From positions 1,212,769 to 1,276,768 of the forward strand of contig CBDBEL010000001.1 in NCBI GenBank assembly GCA_965204415.1: a stretch of 64,000 nt of DNA. The letters are read 5' to 3'. Below, piece by piece: positions 32,222 through 40,306 of this stretch. This DNA is from Aldehydirespirator sp965204415 (GTDB lineage: Bacteria > Actinomycetota > Acidimicrobiia > Acidimicrobiales > Aldehydirespiratoraceae). A model generated the notes under the pieces. That model did not search any database. It was not told the origin of the DNA and saw only the letters and a list, made by a program, of their open reading frames with translations. Made by a program: the position numbers and the translations under genes. Each line of letters starts with the position of its first letter. Positions within the stretch are counted from its first letter, which is position 1.

Positions 32222-32335
32222 GAGTTACTCAGGCGGGTAGCGGCGCGGAGCGTTAGCCGGACGGGCAGCGGCGCGGAGCGGAATGTCCCTGCGGCCGCCA
32301 GCAGAGGCGTCCGGTGCGCAGTCCGTGGTGAACGA
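32222..32335 (-). pseudogene. Fossil copy of the fic 3' end
   Basis: On the minus strand a frame reads HGLRTGRLCWRPQGHS, matching the C-terminal tail of the Fic protein at 30728 (HYGPRTERLCWLPQGHS). A GCGGCGCGGAGCG unit is then duplicated. No fic catalytic sequence accompanies it. It sits between the fic gene start and the third gene of the hip operon, so a partial tandem duplication of fic may have been deleted here. Confidence 0.55.
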
Positions 32336-32352
32336 TGGGGCAGCCAGGCAGC

Positions 32353-32658
32353 TCAACTCAACAGCTTGGCCATGCGGCGTTCCAGGGCGTTGCGAGGAGC
32401 ACGCTGCGGCAGGTTGTGCGTCACGACCAGCTCGAGCCCCAACTCGAACAACACGATCAGCACCGTGTTCATCGTTGGAGTGGGGTGGCCCTGCTCCAGC
32501 CGGATCACCCACTGCCGAGTGGTGCCGACCCGATCGGCCAGCTCCTGTTGCGTCATGGATGCCGCCTGTCGTGTCTCGCGGACCAGCCTCCCGACGTCAG
32601 CAGCCGACAGGACCCGGCGTTCCTCCCTCACGGCGCCGACCTTCGCACCGACCTTCAC
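32353..32658 (-). CDS. HTH (XRE) protein, third gene of the hip operon
   Basis: This is a 101-residue protein with an HTH SMTQQELADRVGTTRQWVIR and a HipB-like end (VLFELGLELVVTHNLPQR). GTG at 32658 overlaps the hipA stop (GTGA), so it is translated as the last gene of hipB-hipA-xre. The longer frame upstream overlaps hipA and is Arg-rich. A second HTH behind hipA is atypical; it could be an additional antitoxin or operon regulator. Confidence 0.7.
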   Translation of the reverse strand: MKVGAKVGAVREERRVLSAADVGRLVRETRQAASMTQQELADRVGTTRQWVIRLEQGHPTPTMNTVLIVLFELGLELVVTHNLPQRAPRNALERRMAKLLS

Positions 32659-33926
32659 CTGCCCCCGTGGCGCCCACCGGCGCCTCCCGCTGCGCTGCGG
32701 GCATGAGCCACCACGCTCTCGCAAACCTGCTGGGCTGTGTCCGACGCCCAGTCGGGGCACTGTGACGCGGCCGACTCGAACGCCTCAGGCAACGCCTCAG
32801 CCATGTCTTGGAGCTCATCGTCGGCGACATCTATCCCGAGCTGCCCAGCAGTCTGCGACCATCCCCCCACAGTGGTGGGACGTGACTCGGCGAATCTCAT
32901 CGCGGAGGGCCTCAGCCCGGCCTCGGGAGCCGCTAGAGGGGCCGCCGAACTCAGGTCGTAGAGGGGGGCCAGCCGAGGGCGCGGCCCGTCCAGCAGCACT
33001 CCGTAGTTCTTGGAGTGGCCGTCGCTGTTTCCAATGAGCCAGTTGTAGAACAGCGACAAGAAGAACTTGCGCGGGTCTTCTCGGCCGGCCTCGTCGGACA
33101 GCAGCCCGATGATCTGCTCGGGGGTTGGACCGCCGCCCGACTGATACCTGCGTTCCGGGGCGTATCCCAGCGCTTGGCACAGATCCTCAAAGTGGCGGCG
33201 ATGCACCTCGCCGCCGTCGTCCCAGCGACGGTCGAAGCGCTCCGTCACCAGACAAATCTCATCGTCGAACATCTCCAACGACGAAGGTGCCGCGTCCAGG
33301 CCGAGCGCCACAGCGGCCGTCTGGCACAGATGCTCGTTCACCGCTATCGAATCCCGCAACGCTCGGTTCAGGTGTCCCCGCTGCGGCTTGAGGATGTGGG
33401 TAGTCGCGAGAAGGCCGGTGGGGCGACGCCACCCGTCGTCGGCGAGCCTCAACGCCATCTTGGGCTGGGCACCAGGAAGTGAGAGCCACAGCTCGCTCAA
33501 CCCCTCCAAGGCGGCGTCCTCCGCGTCTTGCATGATGTCGCGCAAGCTGTCGGCCACCTCGGAGTCGGTGAGTCCTACGAGTTCGCCGGAGTGCAGGTCG
33601 GGCAAGGCCTCCGGCGGACAGAACTGAACCGCGCCGGCGCACTCGAGCCCCGCCGGGGTGCTGAGCAGGTCGAACGGGTCCGTCGACGCTGCCCCGTACG
33701 CCATCGCCCACCGTGAGCGAGTGCGCTCATTGTTCGGCAGCAACCCGTCGATCCAATGTGAGACATCCTGAGCGCGGGGGCTGATCGGCAGCGACAACGA
33801 CAACGGCGTAGCCGCCGTCGGGTAGTCGGGGTGGTACATGAAATGCACGCTTCGCAACGAGCGCACGGCCAGCCCGACTCGCTCGCCGTTCAGGAACACC
33901 CACAGATCCTGCAACGCTCTAGCCAT
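32655..33926 (-). CDS. hipA: HipA-type Ser/Thr kinase toxin
   Basis: This is a 423-residue HipA homologue. The N-terminal region (WVFLNGERVGLAVR; SLSLPISPRAQD; WIDGLLPNNERTRSRWA) is followed by the kinase domain with GNSDGHSKNYGVLL and LYDLSS. The catalytic Asp, Asn and metal Asp are present. Its start lies inside the end of hipB (8-bp overlap) and its stop overlaps the next HTH gene, so three genes are coupled. It differs strongly from the HipA at 29316, so the two systems are independent acquisitions rather than a duplication. Confidence 0.9.
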   Translation of the reverse strand: MARALQDLWVFLNGERVGLAVRSLRSVHFMYHPDYPTAATPLSLSLPISPRAQDVSHWIDGLLPNNERTRSRWAMAYGAASTDPFDLLSTPAGLECAGAVQFCPPEALPDLHSGELVGLTDSEVADSLRDIMQDAEDAALEGLSELWLSLPGAQPKMALRLADDGWRRPTGLLATTHILKPQRGHLNRALRDSIAVNEHLCQTAAVALGLDAAPSSLEMFDDEICLVTERFDRRWDDGGEVHRRHFEDLCQALGYAPERRYQSGGGPTPEQIIGLLSDEAGREDPRKFFLSLFYNWLIGNSDGHSKNYGVLLDGPRPRLAPLYDLSSAAPLAAPEAGLRPSAMRFAESRPTTVGGWSQTAGQLGIDVADDELQDMAEALPEAFESAASQCPDWASDTAQQVCESVVAHARSAAGGAGGRHGGR

Positions 33927-34191
33927 GCGTTACAGCCATGCGTTCCGGCTCTTCGGGTGGTGGGGTGTCGACCGCCCGCACGACAACGCTCGCCCCCAAC
34001 GCGGACAGCGCCGCCACGACGTCACCAAGCGACGCGTCCTTGCGTCCGCCTTCGAACGCTGACACCCATTGCTGAGACCGCCCAACGGCATCTGCGAGCC
34101 GGGTCTGGTTCCAGTCCCGGCGCTGTCGCAGGACCAGCACGCAGCGGCGCACACTCCCCGGCGTCACAAGGGGAATGACCTCCTGAGTCAC
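33919..34191 (-). CDS. hipB: HipB-type antitoxin (XRE family)
   Basis: This HTH protein (WNQTRLADAVGRSQQWVSAF) of up to 90 residues overlaps hipA by 8 bp. GTG at 34191 opens the frame. A second GTG at about 34167 is preceded by AGGAGG at 11 nt and may be the real start (MTPGSVRRCV). The TATACT upstream on this strand is a likely -10 element. It is divergent from the XRE gene at 34348. Confidence 0.8.
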   Translation of the reverse strand: MTQEVIPLVTPGSVRRCVLVLRQRRDWNQTRLADAVGRSQQWVSAFEGGRKDASLGDVVAALSALGASVVVRAVDTPPPEEPERMAVTHG

Positions 34192-34347
34192 ACACCGTAG
34201 TATATCGGGTTTACCCCTCTGTATGACACAGCCCAGACCCCACCGGCCGCTCTGAACGGGGCAACGATTGTTCTCGCTTTATGATTACTTTTGTGCGATC
34301 ATCGTGTTTGTGCGATTATGCTCGCCGGGTTGGATACGGAGGGCACG

Positions 34348-34668
34348 ATGGCGAACAGGTCGCGTTGGGAAGACATCAAGAAGGAGCGGGGCGAGCCCTC
34401 CGCGGAGGCACGGGCCGGGGTCGAACAGGATCTCGCCCTCGGTCAGCTCATCTACGACCTGCGCATCGAGATGGGCCTGAGCCAGCGTGAGCTGGCAGAG
34501 CGGATGGGCACCACCCAGTCGGTCATCTCGCGACTCGAGGAGGGTGGCGGTGCCCGCAACCGCATCGACACCCTCGCCCGGGTGGCGACAGCGCTGGGCC
34601 GTCATCTGGTGCTCTCGTTTCCGGCCGACGCGCCCGAACGCCTAGACGACGCAATCCAGGTCGCCTAG
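34348..34668 (+). CDS. Orphan HTH (XRE) antitoxin-like regulator
   Basis: The start MANRSRWEDIKKERGEPSAE, followed by an HTH (GLSQRELAERMGTTQSVISR) and a C-terminal hydrophobic strand, is typical of the antitoxin of RelE/HigB-type pairs encoded toxin-first. No toxin gene precedes it here, only 150 bp of AT-richer DNA with a direct repeat TTTGTGCGAT (about 34292 and 34308), probably an operator. The ATG at 34348 fits the family; upstream starts do not. It is likely a solitary antitoxin or regulator. Confidence 0.75.
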   Translation: MANRSRWEDIKKERGEPSAEARAGVEQDLALGQLIYDLRIEMGLSQRELAERMGTTQSVISRLEEGGGARNRIDTLARVATALGRHLVLSFPADAPERLDDAIQVA

Positions 34669-34686
34669 GGCGAACAGTGTTTAGTG

Positions 34687-34768
34687 TGGGCCGGGGAGGA
34701 TTCGAACCTCCGTAGGCTTAGCCGACGGGTTTACAGCCCGTTCCCTTTGGCCGCTCGGGCACCGACCC
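34687..34768 (-). tRNA. tRNA-Tyr (GTA)
   Basis: The minus strand folds as a class II tRNA. The acceptor GGGTCGG pairs with CCGGCCC. The anticodon stem ACGGG/CCCGT carries loop CTGTAAA (anticodon GTA). A long variable arm and the T-loop GTTCGAATC follow. CCA is not encoded. It marks the right border of the toxin-antitoxin-rich region. Confidence 0.95.
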
Positions 34769-34837
34769 AAACCGGCCAGCACGATACCATCGCAGGCCGG
34801 AATCCCGTCCCCGCATCCCCTAGGAACTGGCCGACCA

Positions 34838-35326
34838 ATGCCCACCTTCGACGTAGTGAGCCGACTCGACATGCAGGAGGTCCGCAACGCGGTGGACCAG
34901 GCCGCCCGGGAGGTGAGTACCCGCTACGACTTCCGCAACACCGGCACGGCCGTGGCGCTCGGCGACGGCGCCATCACCTTGAACTCGTCGACCGAGGACC
35001 GGCTGGCCGCGGCCCGCCAGGTGCTGGAGGAGAAGCTGGTGCGGCGCAAGGTGTCGCTCAAGGCCCTCGACTACGGCAAGGTGCAGGAGGCTGCCGGGGC
35101 CACCGTGCGCCAGGTGGCTGCCCTGCGGGCCGGGATCTCGTCGGACCGGAGCCGGGAGCTCAACAAGTTCATCAAGGGCCTCGGCATCAAGGGCGTGCAG
35201 TCGTCCACCCAGGGCGACCAGCTGCGGGTGCAGTCCAAGAAGCGAGACGACCTCCAAGCCGTGATCGCCGCCCTCAAGGAAGCCGACTTCGAAGTCCCCC
35301 TCCAGTACGTCAACTTCCGGGACTAA
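34838..35326 (+). CDS. yajQ: YajQ family nucleotide-binding protein
   Basis: This 162-residue protein has the full YajQ signature: MPTFDVVSRLDMQEVRNAVD, STRYDFRNT, then LNKFIKGLGIKGVQSSTQGD and a C-terminal QYVNFRD. Two ferredoxin-like domains bind cyclic di-GMP or RNA in characterised members. It lies directly after the divergent tRNA-Tyr and begins the conserved chromosomal part of the window. A typical length and start leave little doubt. Confidence 0.95.
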   Translation: MPTFDVVSRLDMQEVRNAVDQAAREVSTRYDFRNTGTAVALGDGAITLNSSTEDRLAAARQVLEEKLVRRKVSLKALDYGKVQEAAGATVRQVAALRAGISSDRSRELNKFIKGLGIKGVQSSTQGDQLRVQSKKRDDLQAVIAALKEADFEVPLQYVNFRD

Positions 35327-35393
35327 CCAACAGAGTCGGCGCGGACTCTGTGTCCAATACCGCATCGTCCAATACCGCCTCGGAACCCTCGAG

Positions 35394-35564
35394 TCATCCG
35401 CCCTCTTGGAGTGTCTCGTACCACGAACACCTGGTCCCCACGTCGCCGCAACGCTGACACACGTGGTTGGGACATTCGGCGTCGATCTGATCCGGATCGT
35501 CGGACAGCACATGGCCGTGCAGCTCACATAGCCGCTCAGGAGACTCGCTTGCTGCGTCTGGCAT
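35394..35564 (-). CDS. Small Cys/His-rich protein
   Basis: This is a 56-residue frame from ATG at 35564 with AAGGGTGG upstream. It encodes CELHGHVLSDDPDQIDAE, then CPNHVCQRCGDVGTRC. The cysteine and histidine spacing (C-x-x-H-x-C-x-x-C) suggests a small zinc ribbon. I recognise no family. It may follow the membrane protein at 35621 as a second gene, 57 nt downstream. Coding is likely but not certain. Confidence 0.5.
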   Translation of the reverse strand: MPDAASESPERLCELHGHVLSDDPDQIDAECPNHVCQRCGDVGTRCSWYETLQEGG

Positions 35565-35620
35565 GGTGTCCACCCTTCTCACGGGAATAGAGCGCGATCT
35601 CGGACACAGTCGTGGCGTGG

Positions 35621-36061
35621 CTAGTACACGCGGCAGGCAGTCAGGCCGGCTTCGAGCAGCGTCAACTCGCGAGCAGGCCAGTCGTCCGCCGTCCACAGCG
35701 ACACGGGCTCCTGCTCGGTGAACCGAAGCACCTTGAACTCGTCGGCCATGCCGAAGTCGTCGGAATCGCAGAAGTCCTCCACCTGCCAGGCCAACGCGAC
35801 GCGGCAGTCGTCGGCGCCATAGCAATCCCGCACCTGCTGCGCCACGGCTGGAGGCGGATCGTCGGCAAGCAGCGCACCGGCGAACTGATCGACGTTGGGG
35901 GTTCGAAGCGAACTCACGAGCCACGCCAACAGCAGGAACATACCCATCCATGCGGAACAGACGACCGTGATGATCGGCATCCACACGACCCACCATCGCC
36001 AGCCTTGGAACCGCATCAGCGTGTCAAACAGCTTCGGCGAGTCGCTATCCATCGCAATCAT
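35621..36061 (-). CDS. Hypothetical protein with one membrane segment
   Basis: This is a 146-residue protein with a short cytoplasmic N terminus and one strong membrane segment (VVWMPIITVVCSAWMGMFLL, about residues 25-50). An extracytoplasmic acidic domain of about 90 residues contains cysteines (QVRDCYGADDCRVAL; FCDSD; ACRVY) that may form disulfides. Either of two ATGs three codons apart could start it. No family is recognised. The upstream 80 bp is notably AT-rich. Confidence 0.65.
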   Translation of the reverse strand: MIAMDSDSPKLFDTLMRFQGWRWWVVWMPIITVVCSAWMGMFLLLAWLVSSLRTPNVDQFAGALLADDPPPAVAQQVRDCYGADDCRVALAWQVEDFCDSDDFGMADEFKVLRFTEQEPVSLWTADDWPARELTLLEAGLTACRVY

Positions 36062-36335
36062 CCCCCTATTATGAGCTTATTCAATAATTCCTGTTATATT
36101 CTTGCTAGATATTAACCTACATGAAACATAATACTCATACATGATCCGACAGGCAAGCACAAGCGCGCCGGACCGATCCGCGGCTCGAGCCAGAGCCCGC
36201 GAGCCGGCCAGCGGGTTGATGGGTGCTGCGGGCCAGGGGCGGGCCTGGGAACTACCGCCAGACCCAAGCGTTGCCGTCAGGCCGGAGGGTCAGGCCGGAG
36301 GGTCAGGCCGGAGGGCGGCACGAAGGCCGCAGGGG
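36062..36335. other. AT-rich patch and 13-bp repeat before htpX
   Basis: Bases 36062-36145 are strongly AT-rich for this genome (several TATTAA/ATAATA runs), perhaps a promoter for the gene at 36061 or a remnant of foreign DNA. At 36276-36314 GTCAGGCCGGAGG is repeated three times. No gene is evident. Confidence 0.5.
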
Positions 36336-37199
36336 CTAGCGCCAGTTGCCGGACTCTAGGCGGCGGATCCGCTCGGCGGTGGGCGGGTGGGTGGAGAACA
36401 TCTTGCCGAAGCCTCCGCCGCCACCGCCGCCCCGGGCCTGGGCCTTGAGCGGGTCGATGATGTAGTTCGACGCCTGGCTCGGGTTCACGCCCGACGGGAT
36501 CCGCTGGGCGTAGGTCTCCAGACTCCCCAGGGCCCGGGCCAGGGGACGGCCGTCGTTCAGCAGTTTGGCCGCCGACGCGTCGGCCTGGAACTCCCGGCTG
36601 CGGCTGATGGCCGCCTGGATCATGGCCGCCGCGATCGGGGCCAGGATGGCCAGGGCCAGCTGGCCGAGCGGGTTGCCGCGGTCGTCGCCCCGGCCGCCGG
36701 CGAACATGGCGCCCCACATGGCTATGTGGGCCACGAACGTGACCGCCATGCCGACGGCCGCGGCCACCGAGCCGATCAGGATGTCGCGGTTGCGGATGTG
36801 GGCCAGCTCATGGGCCAGCACACCCCTCACCTCGTCCCAGCCCATGGCCTGGGTGAGCCCTTGCGTGATGCACACCGCGGCGTTGTTGGGGTTGCGGCCG
36901 GTGGCGAAGGCGTTGGGCTGCGGGTTCGGCGACACGTACAGCTTCGGCATCGGCATCTGGGCCCGGCGGCACAGGTCGGACATGATCTCGTAGTACTGGG
37001 GCATCTCGGCCGCGGTCACCGGCTGGGCCCGGGCCGAGGCGATGGCCAGCTTGTCGCTGAACCAGTAGGAGCCCCCGGTGATCACCAGGGCGAAGATCAG
37101 GCCCAGCACCAGGCCGCCCTGCCCGAAGGCCCCGCCGATCACTATGCACAGGCCGCCGAGCAGAGCCAGCAGCGTGAACGTCTTGGCCGTGTTCCACAT
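36336..37199 (-). CDS. htpX: HtpX-like membrane zinc metalloprotease
   Basis: This 287-residue M48 protease has membrane segments at about 8-45 (LLALLGGLCIVIGG; LVLGLIFALVITGG) and 143-165 plus 180-195. The zinc motif HELAH is at residues 130-134, with the third ligand region SREFQADASAAKL. It degrades misfolded membrane proteins. The length and order match HtpX. A glycine run (GGGGGGG) before FGKMFSTHPPTAERI is a local peculiarity. The start MWNTAK has a GGACG-type ribosome binding site. Confidence 0.95.
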   Translation of the reverse strand: MWNTAKTFTLLALLGGLCIVIGGAFGQGGLVLGLIFALVITGGSYWFSDKLAIASARAQPVTAAEMPQYYEIMSDLCRRAQMPMPKLYVSPNPQPNAFATGRNPNNAAVCITQGLTQAMGWDEVRGVLAHELAHIRNRDILIGSVAAAVGMAVTFVAHIAMWGAMFAGGRGDDRGNPLGQLALAILAPIAAAMIQAAISRSREFQADASAAKLLNDGRPLARALGSLETYAQRIPSGVNPSQASNYIIDPLKAQARGGGGGGGFGKMFSTHPPTAERIRRLESGNWR

Positions 37200-37313
37200 C
37201 GTCCGTCCTCTCCGCTTGCGCCACCCTCAAGCTACCGGCGCAAAGGTAAGAGCCCGCATAGCCGCCGGCGCAGGCGCGGGGTCAGCACCCGCATAGCCGC
37301 CGGCGCAGGGGGG

Positions 37314-37826
37314 TCAGCGCTCGTAGTAGCCGGAATGGGTGTAGAAGGCGAGCACGCCCTCGGCGCGGAACATCTCGATGATGCGCTCGTCGTCGTCGAT
37401 AGCCACCGTTATCTCGAAGCCGGCGGCCCGCAAGCGGGACAGCTCGTGGCGCTTGTAGTCCGCCGAGGGGCCGCCGCTGCCCGGGCCGCGGCGGGGACGC
37501 ATTATCAGCAGATCGTGGCGGACCTCGTTGACGGCCAGCCAGCTGCGGGTCATGTCGGCCACGTAGTGGGGGCGGGCGGTGAGGATGGCGACGGTGTGAT
37601 CGTCGGCCACCGAGGCGGTGAGGGCCAGGCCGGACTCGTAGGGCGGGTCCAGGTGCGCGGACGTGAAGAAGCCCCGCCAGTCCTTGCGGGCACCCCGCAG
37701 GAAATGCTGGCGGTGGGTGGCGTTGGAGATCACGCCGTCGAGGTCGAAGATCACCAGCGGCCCCGGCTCCGGGGTCGCAGCCCCGTCAGGGAAGTACCAG
37801 TTGTCGGGAGTGGCGGTCACAGCCAT
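37314..37826 (-). CDS. HAD-superfamily phosphatase (polynucleotide kinase 3'-phosphatase-like)
   Basis: This 170-residue protein has motif I IFDLDGVISNATHRQHF (D-x-D), motif II AILTARP and a late acidic motif (TVAIDDDERIIEMF). The ATHRQHF after the nucleophile and the short cap resemble phage PseT-type and related nucleotide-end phosphatases. The actual substrate is unknown. It stands between htpX and the repeat-rich tail of acs. A 22-bp unit (CCCGCATAGCCGCCGGCGCA) is duplicated between it and htpX. Confidence 0.75.
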   Translation of the reverse strand: MAVTATPDNWYFPDGAATPEPGPLVIFDLDGVISNATHRQHFLRGARKDWRGFFTSAHLDPPYESGLALTASVADDHTVAILTARPHYVADMTRSWLAVNEVRHDLLIMRPRRGPGSGGPSADYKRHELSRLRAAGFEITVAIDDDERIIEMFRAEGVLAFYTHSGYYER

Positions 37827-37866
37827 CAGCGCCCCGCTGGCCGGAGTCCGCCCCTACGGCCCGAGC

Positions 37867-37918
37867 CGAAATTGGCGACGAAATGGGTACCCAGCACCCA
37901 ATATCCACCCCAATTTCG
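37867..37918. repeat. Dispersed 52-bp palindrome, copy 1
   Basis: CGAAATTGG at 37867-37875 and CCAATTTCG at 37910-37918 bracket a conserved interior (GCGAC-AAATGGG...CACCCA). The same 52-bp unit occurs at 42152, 53141 and 53213. Confidence 0.75.
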
Positions 37919-37934
37919 AGCTGGGCGGGCTGGG

Positions 37935-38055
37935 CGGGCCGGGCAGGGCGAGCAGGCGGCCGGGCAGGGCGAGCAGGCGGCTGGGCAGGCCGGGCAGGGC
38001 GAGCAGGCGGCTGGGCGGGCCGGGCAGGGCGAGCAGGCGGCTGGGCAGGCCGCGG
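37935..38055. repeat. 30-bp minisatellite downstream of acs
   Basis: CGGGCAGGGCGAGCAGGCGG followed by CTGGGC(A/G)GGC repeats at about 37961, 37991 and 38021, with a 21-bp short unit at 37940. It abuts the acs stop at 38065. Confidence 0.75.
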
Positions 38056-38064
38056 CGTGTCGGG

Positions 38065-40059
38065 TCACTCCTCGTCGGCGGCTTCGGCGGCCCGGTCCCG
38101 GATCTCGGCCACCACCCCCGGGTCGGCCAGCGTGGTGGTGTCGCCCAGGTCCCGGCCGTCGGCCACGTCGCGTAGCAGGCGGCGCATGATCTTGCCCGAG
38201 CGGGTCTTGGGCAGGTCCGGCACCAGGAACACCGCCTTGGGGCGGGCCGTCGGACCCAGCTTCACGGCCACATGCTGGCGGACCTCCTCCCGCAGCTCGT
38301 CGGAGGCCTCGGCGGTGCCAACCAGGATCACGTAGCCGACGATGGCCTGGCCGGTGATGTCGTCGGTGGCCCCCACCACCGCGGCCTCGGCCACCGCGGG
38401 ATGGTCCACCAGCGCCGACTCCACCTCGGTGGTGGAGATCCGGTGGCCCGACACGTTCATCACGTCGTCCACCCGGCCCAGCAGCCACAGGTAGCCGTCG
38501 GCGTCGATGCGGGCCCCGTCGCCCGCGAAGTAGCGGCCCTCGAACTCCGACCAGTAGGTGGCCCGGTAGCGCTCCGGGTCGCCCCAGATGCCCCGCAGCA
38601 TCGACGGCCACGGCTTGATGATGGTGAGGTAGCCGCCGCCCTCGGCCACCACCGAGCCCGAGTCGTCGACCACCTCGGCGAACACGCCCGGCAGCGGCTG
38701 GGTGGCCGAGCCCGGCTTGGTGGTGGTGATCCCCGGCAGCGGGGTGATCATGTGGCCGCCGGTCTCGGTCTGCCACCAGGTGTCCACGACCGGGCAGCGC
38801 TCAGTGCCGATGTGGCGGTGGTACCACATCCATGCCTCGGGGTTGATGGGCTCGCCGACGGTGCCCAGCACCCGCAGGCTGGATAGGTCCCGGCCCGCGG
38901 GCCACTGCTCGCCCCACTTCATGAACGTGCGGATGGCGGTGGGGGCGGTGTAGAGCTGGGTCACGCCGTAGCGCTCGACGATGTCCCACAGGCGGTCCTT
39001 GGCCCAGCCGGCCCGGTCGCCGGAGCGCTCGGCGGGGCGGGGCGTGTCGGGGGTGCCCTCGTACATCACCGACGTGGCCCCGTTGGCCAGCGGCCCGTAC
39101 ACGATGTAGCTGTGGCCGGTCACCCAGCCGATGTCGGCCGCGCACCAGTACACGTCGGTTTCGGGGCGCAGGTCGAACACGTAGCGGTGGGTGAACGCCA
39201 CCTGGGTGAGGTACCCGCCGGTGGTGTGCATGATCCCCTTGGGCTTGGCGGTGGTGCCCGAGGTGTACAGCAGGTACAGGAGCTGCTCGGAGTCCATGGG
39301 CTCGGCCGGGCAATCGGGGGCGGCCTCGGCCATCAGGTCGTGCCACCACAGGTCCCGGTCCTCGACCATGTCGGGGTCGGTGCCGCAGCGGTCCACCACC
39401 ACCACGTGCTCCACCGACGGCGCTCCGGCCGACAGGGCCAGGTCCACGTTGGGTTTCAGGGCGGCCGGGGCGCCCCGCCGGTAGCCGGCGTCGGCGGTGA
39501 CCACCAGCCGGGCCTCGGCGTCGGCGCAGCGGTCGGTGATGGCGTCGGGCGAGAAGCCGCCGAAGATCACCGAGTGGGCCACCCCGATGCGGGTGCAGGC
39601 CAGCATGGTGACGGCCAGCTCGGGGATCATCGGCATGTACACCGCGATGCGGTCGCCCCGGCGCAGGCCCAGGCGCAGCAGCACGTTGGCGAAGCGCTGC
39701 ACGTCGTCGAGCAGCTCCGAGTAGGTGATGGTGCGGGTGTCGCCAGGCTCGCCCTCCCAGTGGAAGGCGACCTTGTCGCCTTTGCCGGCGGCGACGTGGC
39801 GGTCGAGGCAGTTGTAGGAGACGTTGAGCTGGCCGCCGACGAACCACTGGGCGAACGGCAGGTCCCACTCCAGGGTCGTGTGGAAGTCCTGGTCCCAGTC
39901 GAGCAGGTCGCGGGCCTGGCCGGCCCAGAACGCCTCGAAGTCGGCGGCGGCCTCGTCGTACATCGAGCGGTCGCTGGCCTGGGCCGCGGCCGCGAAGTCC
40001 GGCGGTGGCGGGAACGTGCGGTCCTCGGTCTCGTAGATCTCGATCGACCCTTCGGCCAT
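38065..40059 (-). CDS. acsA: Acetyl-CoA synthetase (AMP-forming)
   Basis: This is a 664-residue adenylate-forming enzyme. Motifs include YTSGTTAKPKGIMHTTGG (A3), IMHTTGGYL and VDTWWQTETGGHMI (A5). GDGARIDADGYLWLLGRVDD (A7/A8) and the C-terminal LPKTRSGKIMRR complete the set, the last holding the catalytic and regulatory lysine. It activates acetate to acetyl-CoA through acetyl-AMP. Its length and all motifs are canonical. The 5' side faces a repeat-filled intergenic region with no evident promoter; the 3' side abuts a minisatellite. Confidence 0.95.
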   Translation of the reverse strand: MAEGSIEIYETEDRTFPPPPDFAAAAQASDRSMYDEAAADFEAFWAGQARDLLDWDQDFHTTLEWDLPFAQWFVGGQLNVSYNCLDRHVAAGKGDKVAFHWEGEPGDTRTITYSELLDDVQRFANVLLRLGLRRGDRIAVYMPMIPELAVTMLACTRIGVAHSVIFGGFSPDAITDRCADAEARLVVTADAGYRRGAPAALKPNVDLALSAGAPSVEHVVVVDRCGTDPDMVEDRDLWWHDLMAEAAPDCPAEPMDSEQLLYLLYTSGTTAKPKGIMHTTGGYLTQVAFTHRYVFDLRPETDVYWCAADIGWVTGHSYIVYGPLANGATSVMYEGTPDTPRPAERSGDRAGWAKDRLWDIVERYGVTQLYTAPTAIRTFMKWGEQWPAGRDLSSLRVLGTVGEPINPEAWMWYHRHIGTERCPVVDTWWQTETGGHMITPLPGITTTKPGSATQPLPGVFAEVVDDSGSVVAEGGGYLTIIKPWPSMLRGIWGDPERYRATYWSEFEGRYFAGDGARIDADGYLWLLGRVDDVMNVSGHRISTTEVESALVDHPAVAEAAVVGATDDITGQAIVGYVILVGTAEASDELREEVRQHVAVKLGPTARPKAVFLVPDLPKTRSGKIMRRLLRDVADGRDLGDTTTLADPGVVAEIRDRAAEAADEE

Positions 40060-40074
40060 TGGGCTGTCCTCCTG

Positions 40075-40306
40075 TTTGCTCCTGGTTGCTGCGTTCTGGT
40101 TGCCGGCGTCCTGGCTGGCCCTTTGGCGCTCCGGTTGCTCCTAGTTGCTGACGTTCCTGGTTGCTGGCTGGCCCCTGGCGCTCCGGTCGCTCCTGATTGC
40201 TGACGTTCTGGTTGCTGGCCGACCCTTGGCGTTTATGGTTGCTCTTGGCTGCTGGCTGGCCCCTGGCGCTCCGGTTGCTCCTGGTTGCTGGCGTTCCGGT
40301 TGCTGG
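40075..40306. repeat. Imperfect tandem repeat of about 51 bp before acs
   Basis: Units around GGTTGCTGGCTGGCCCCTGG, then CGCTCCGGTTGCTCC, recur four to five times between the amidohydrolase stop and the acs start, with spacings of about 38-52 bp. The array occupies the whole intergenic region, where an acs promoter would be expected. Confidence 0.65.

Noticed and set aside
36387..38189. A 600-codon plus-strand frame across htpX, the HAD gene and the minisatellite
   Set aside because: It is antisense to two well-supported genes and reads through repeat DNA.
40075..40306. Coding interpretation of the roughly 51-bp repeats before acs
   Set aside because: The unit length varies and stops occur; the frames are simple repeat translations.
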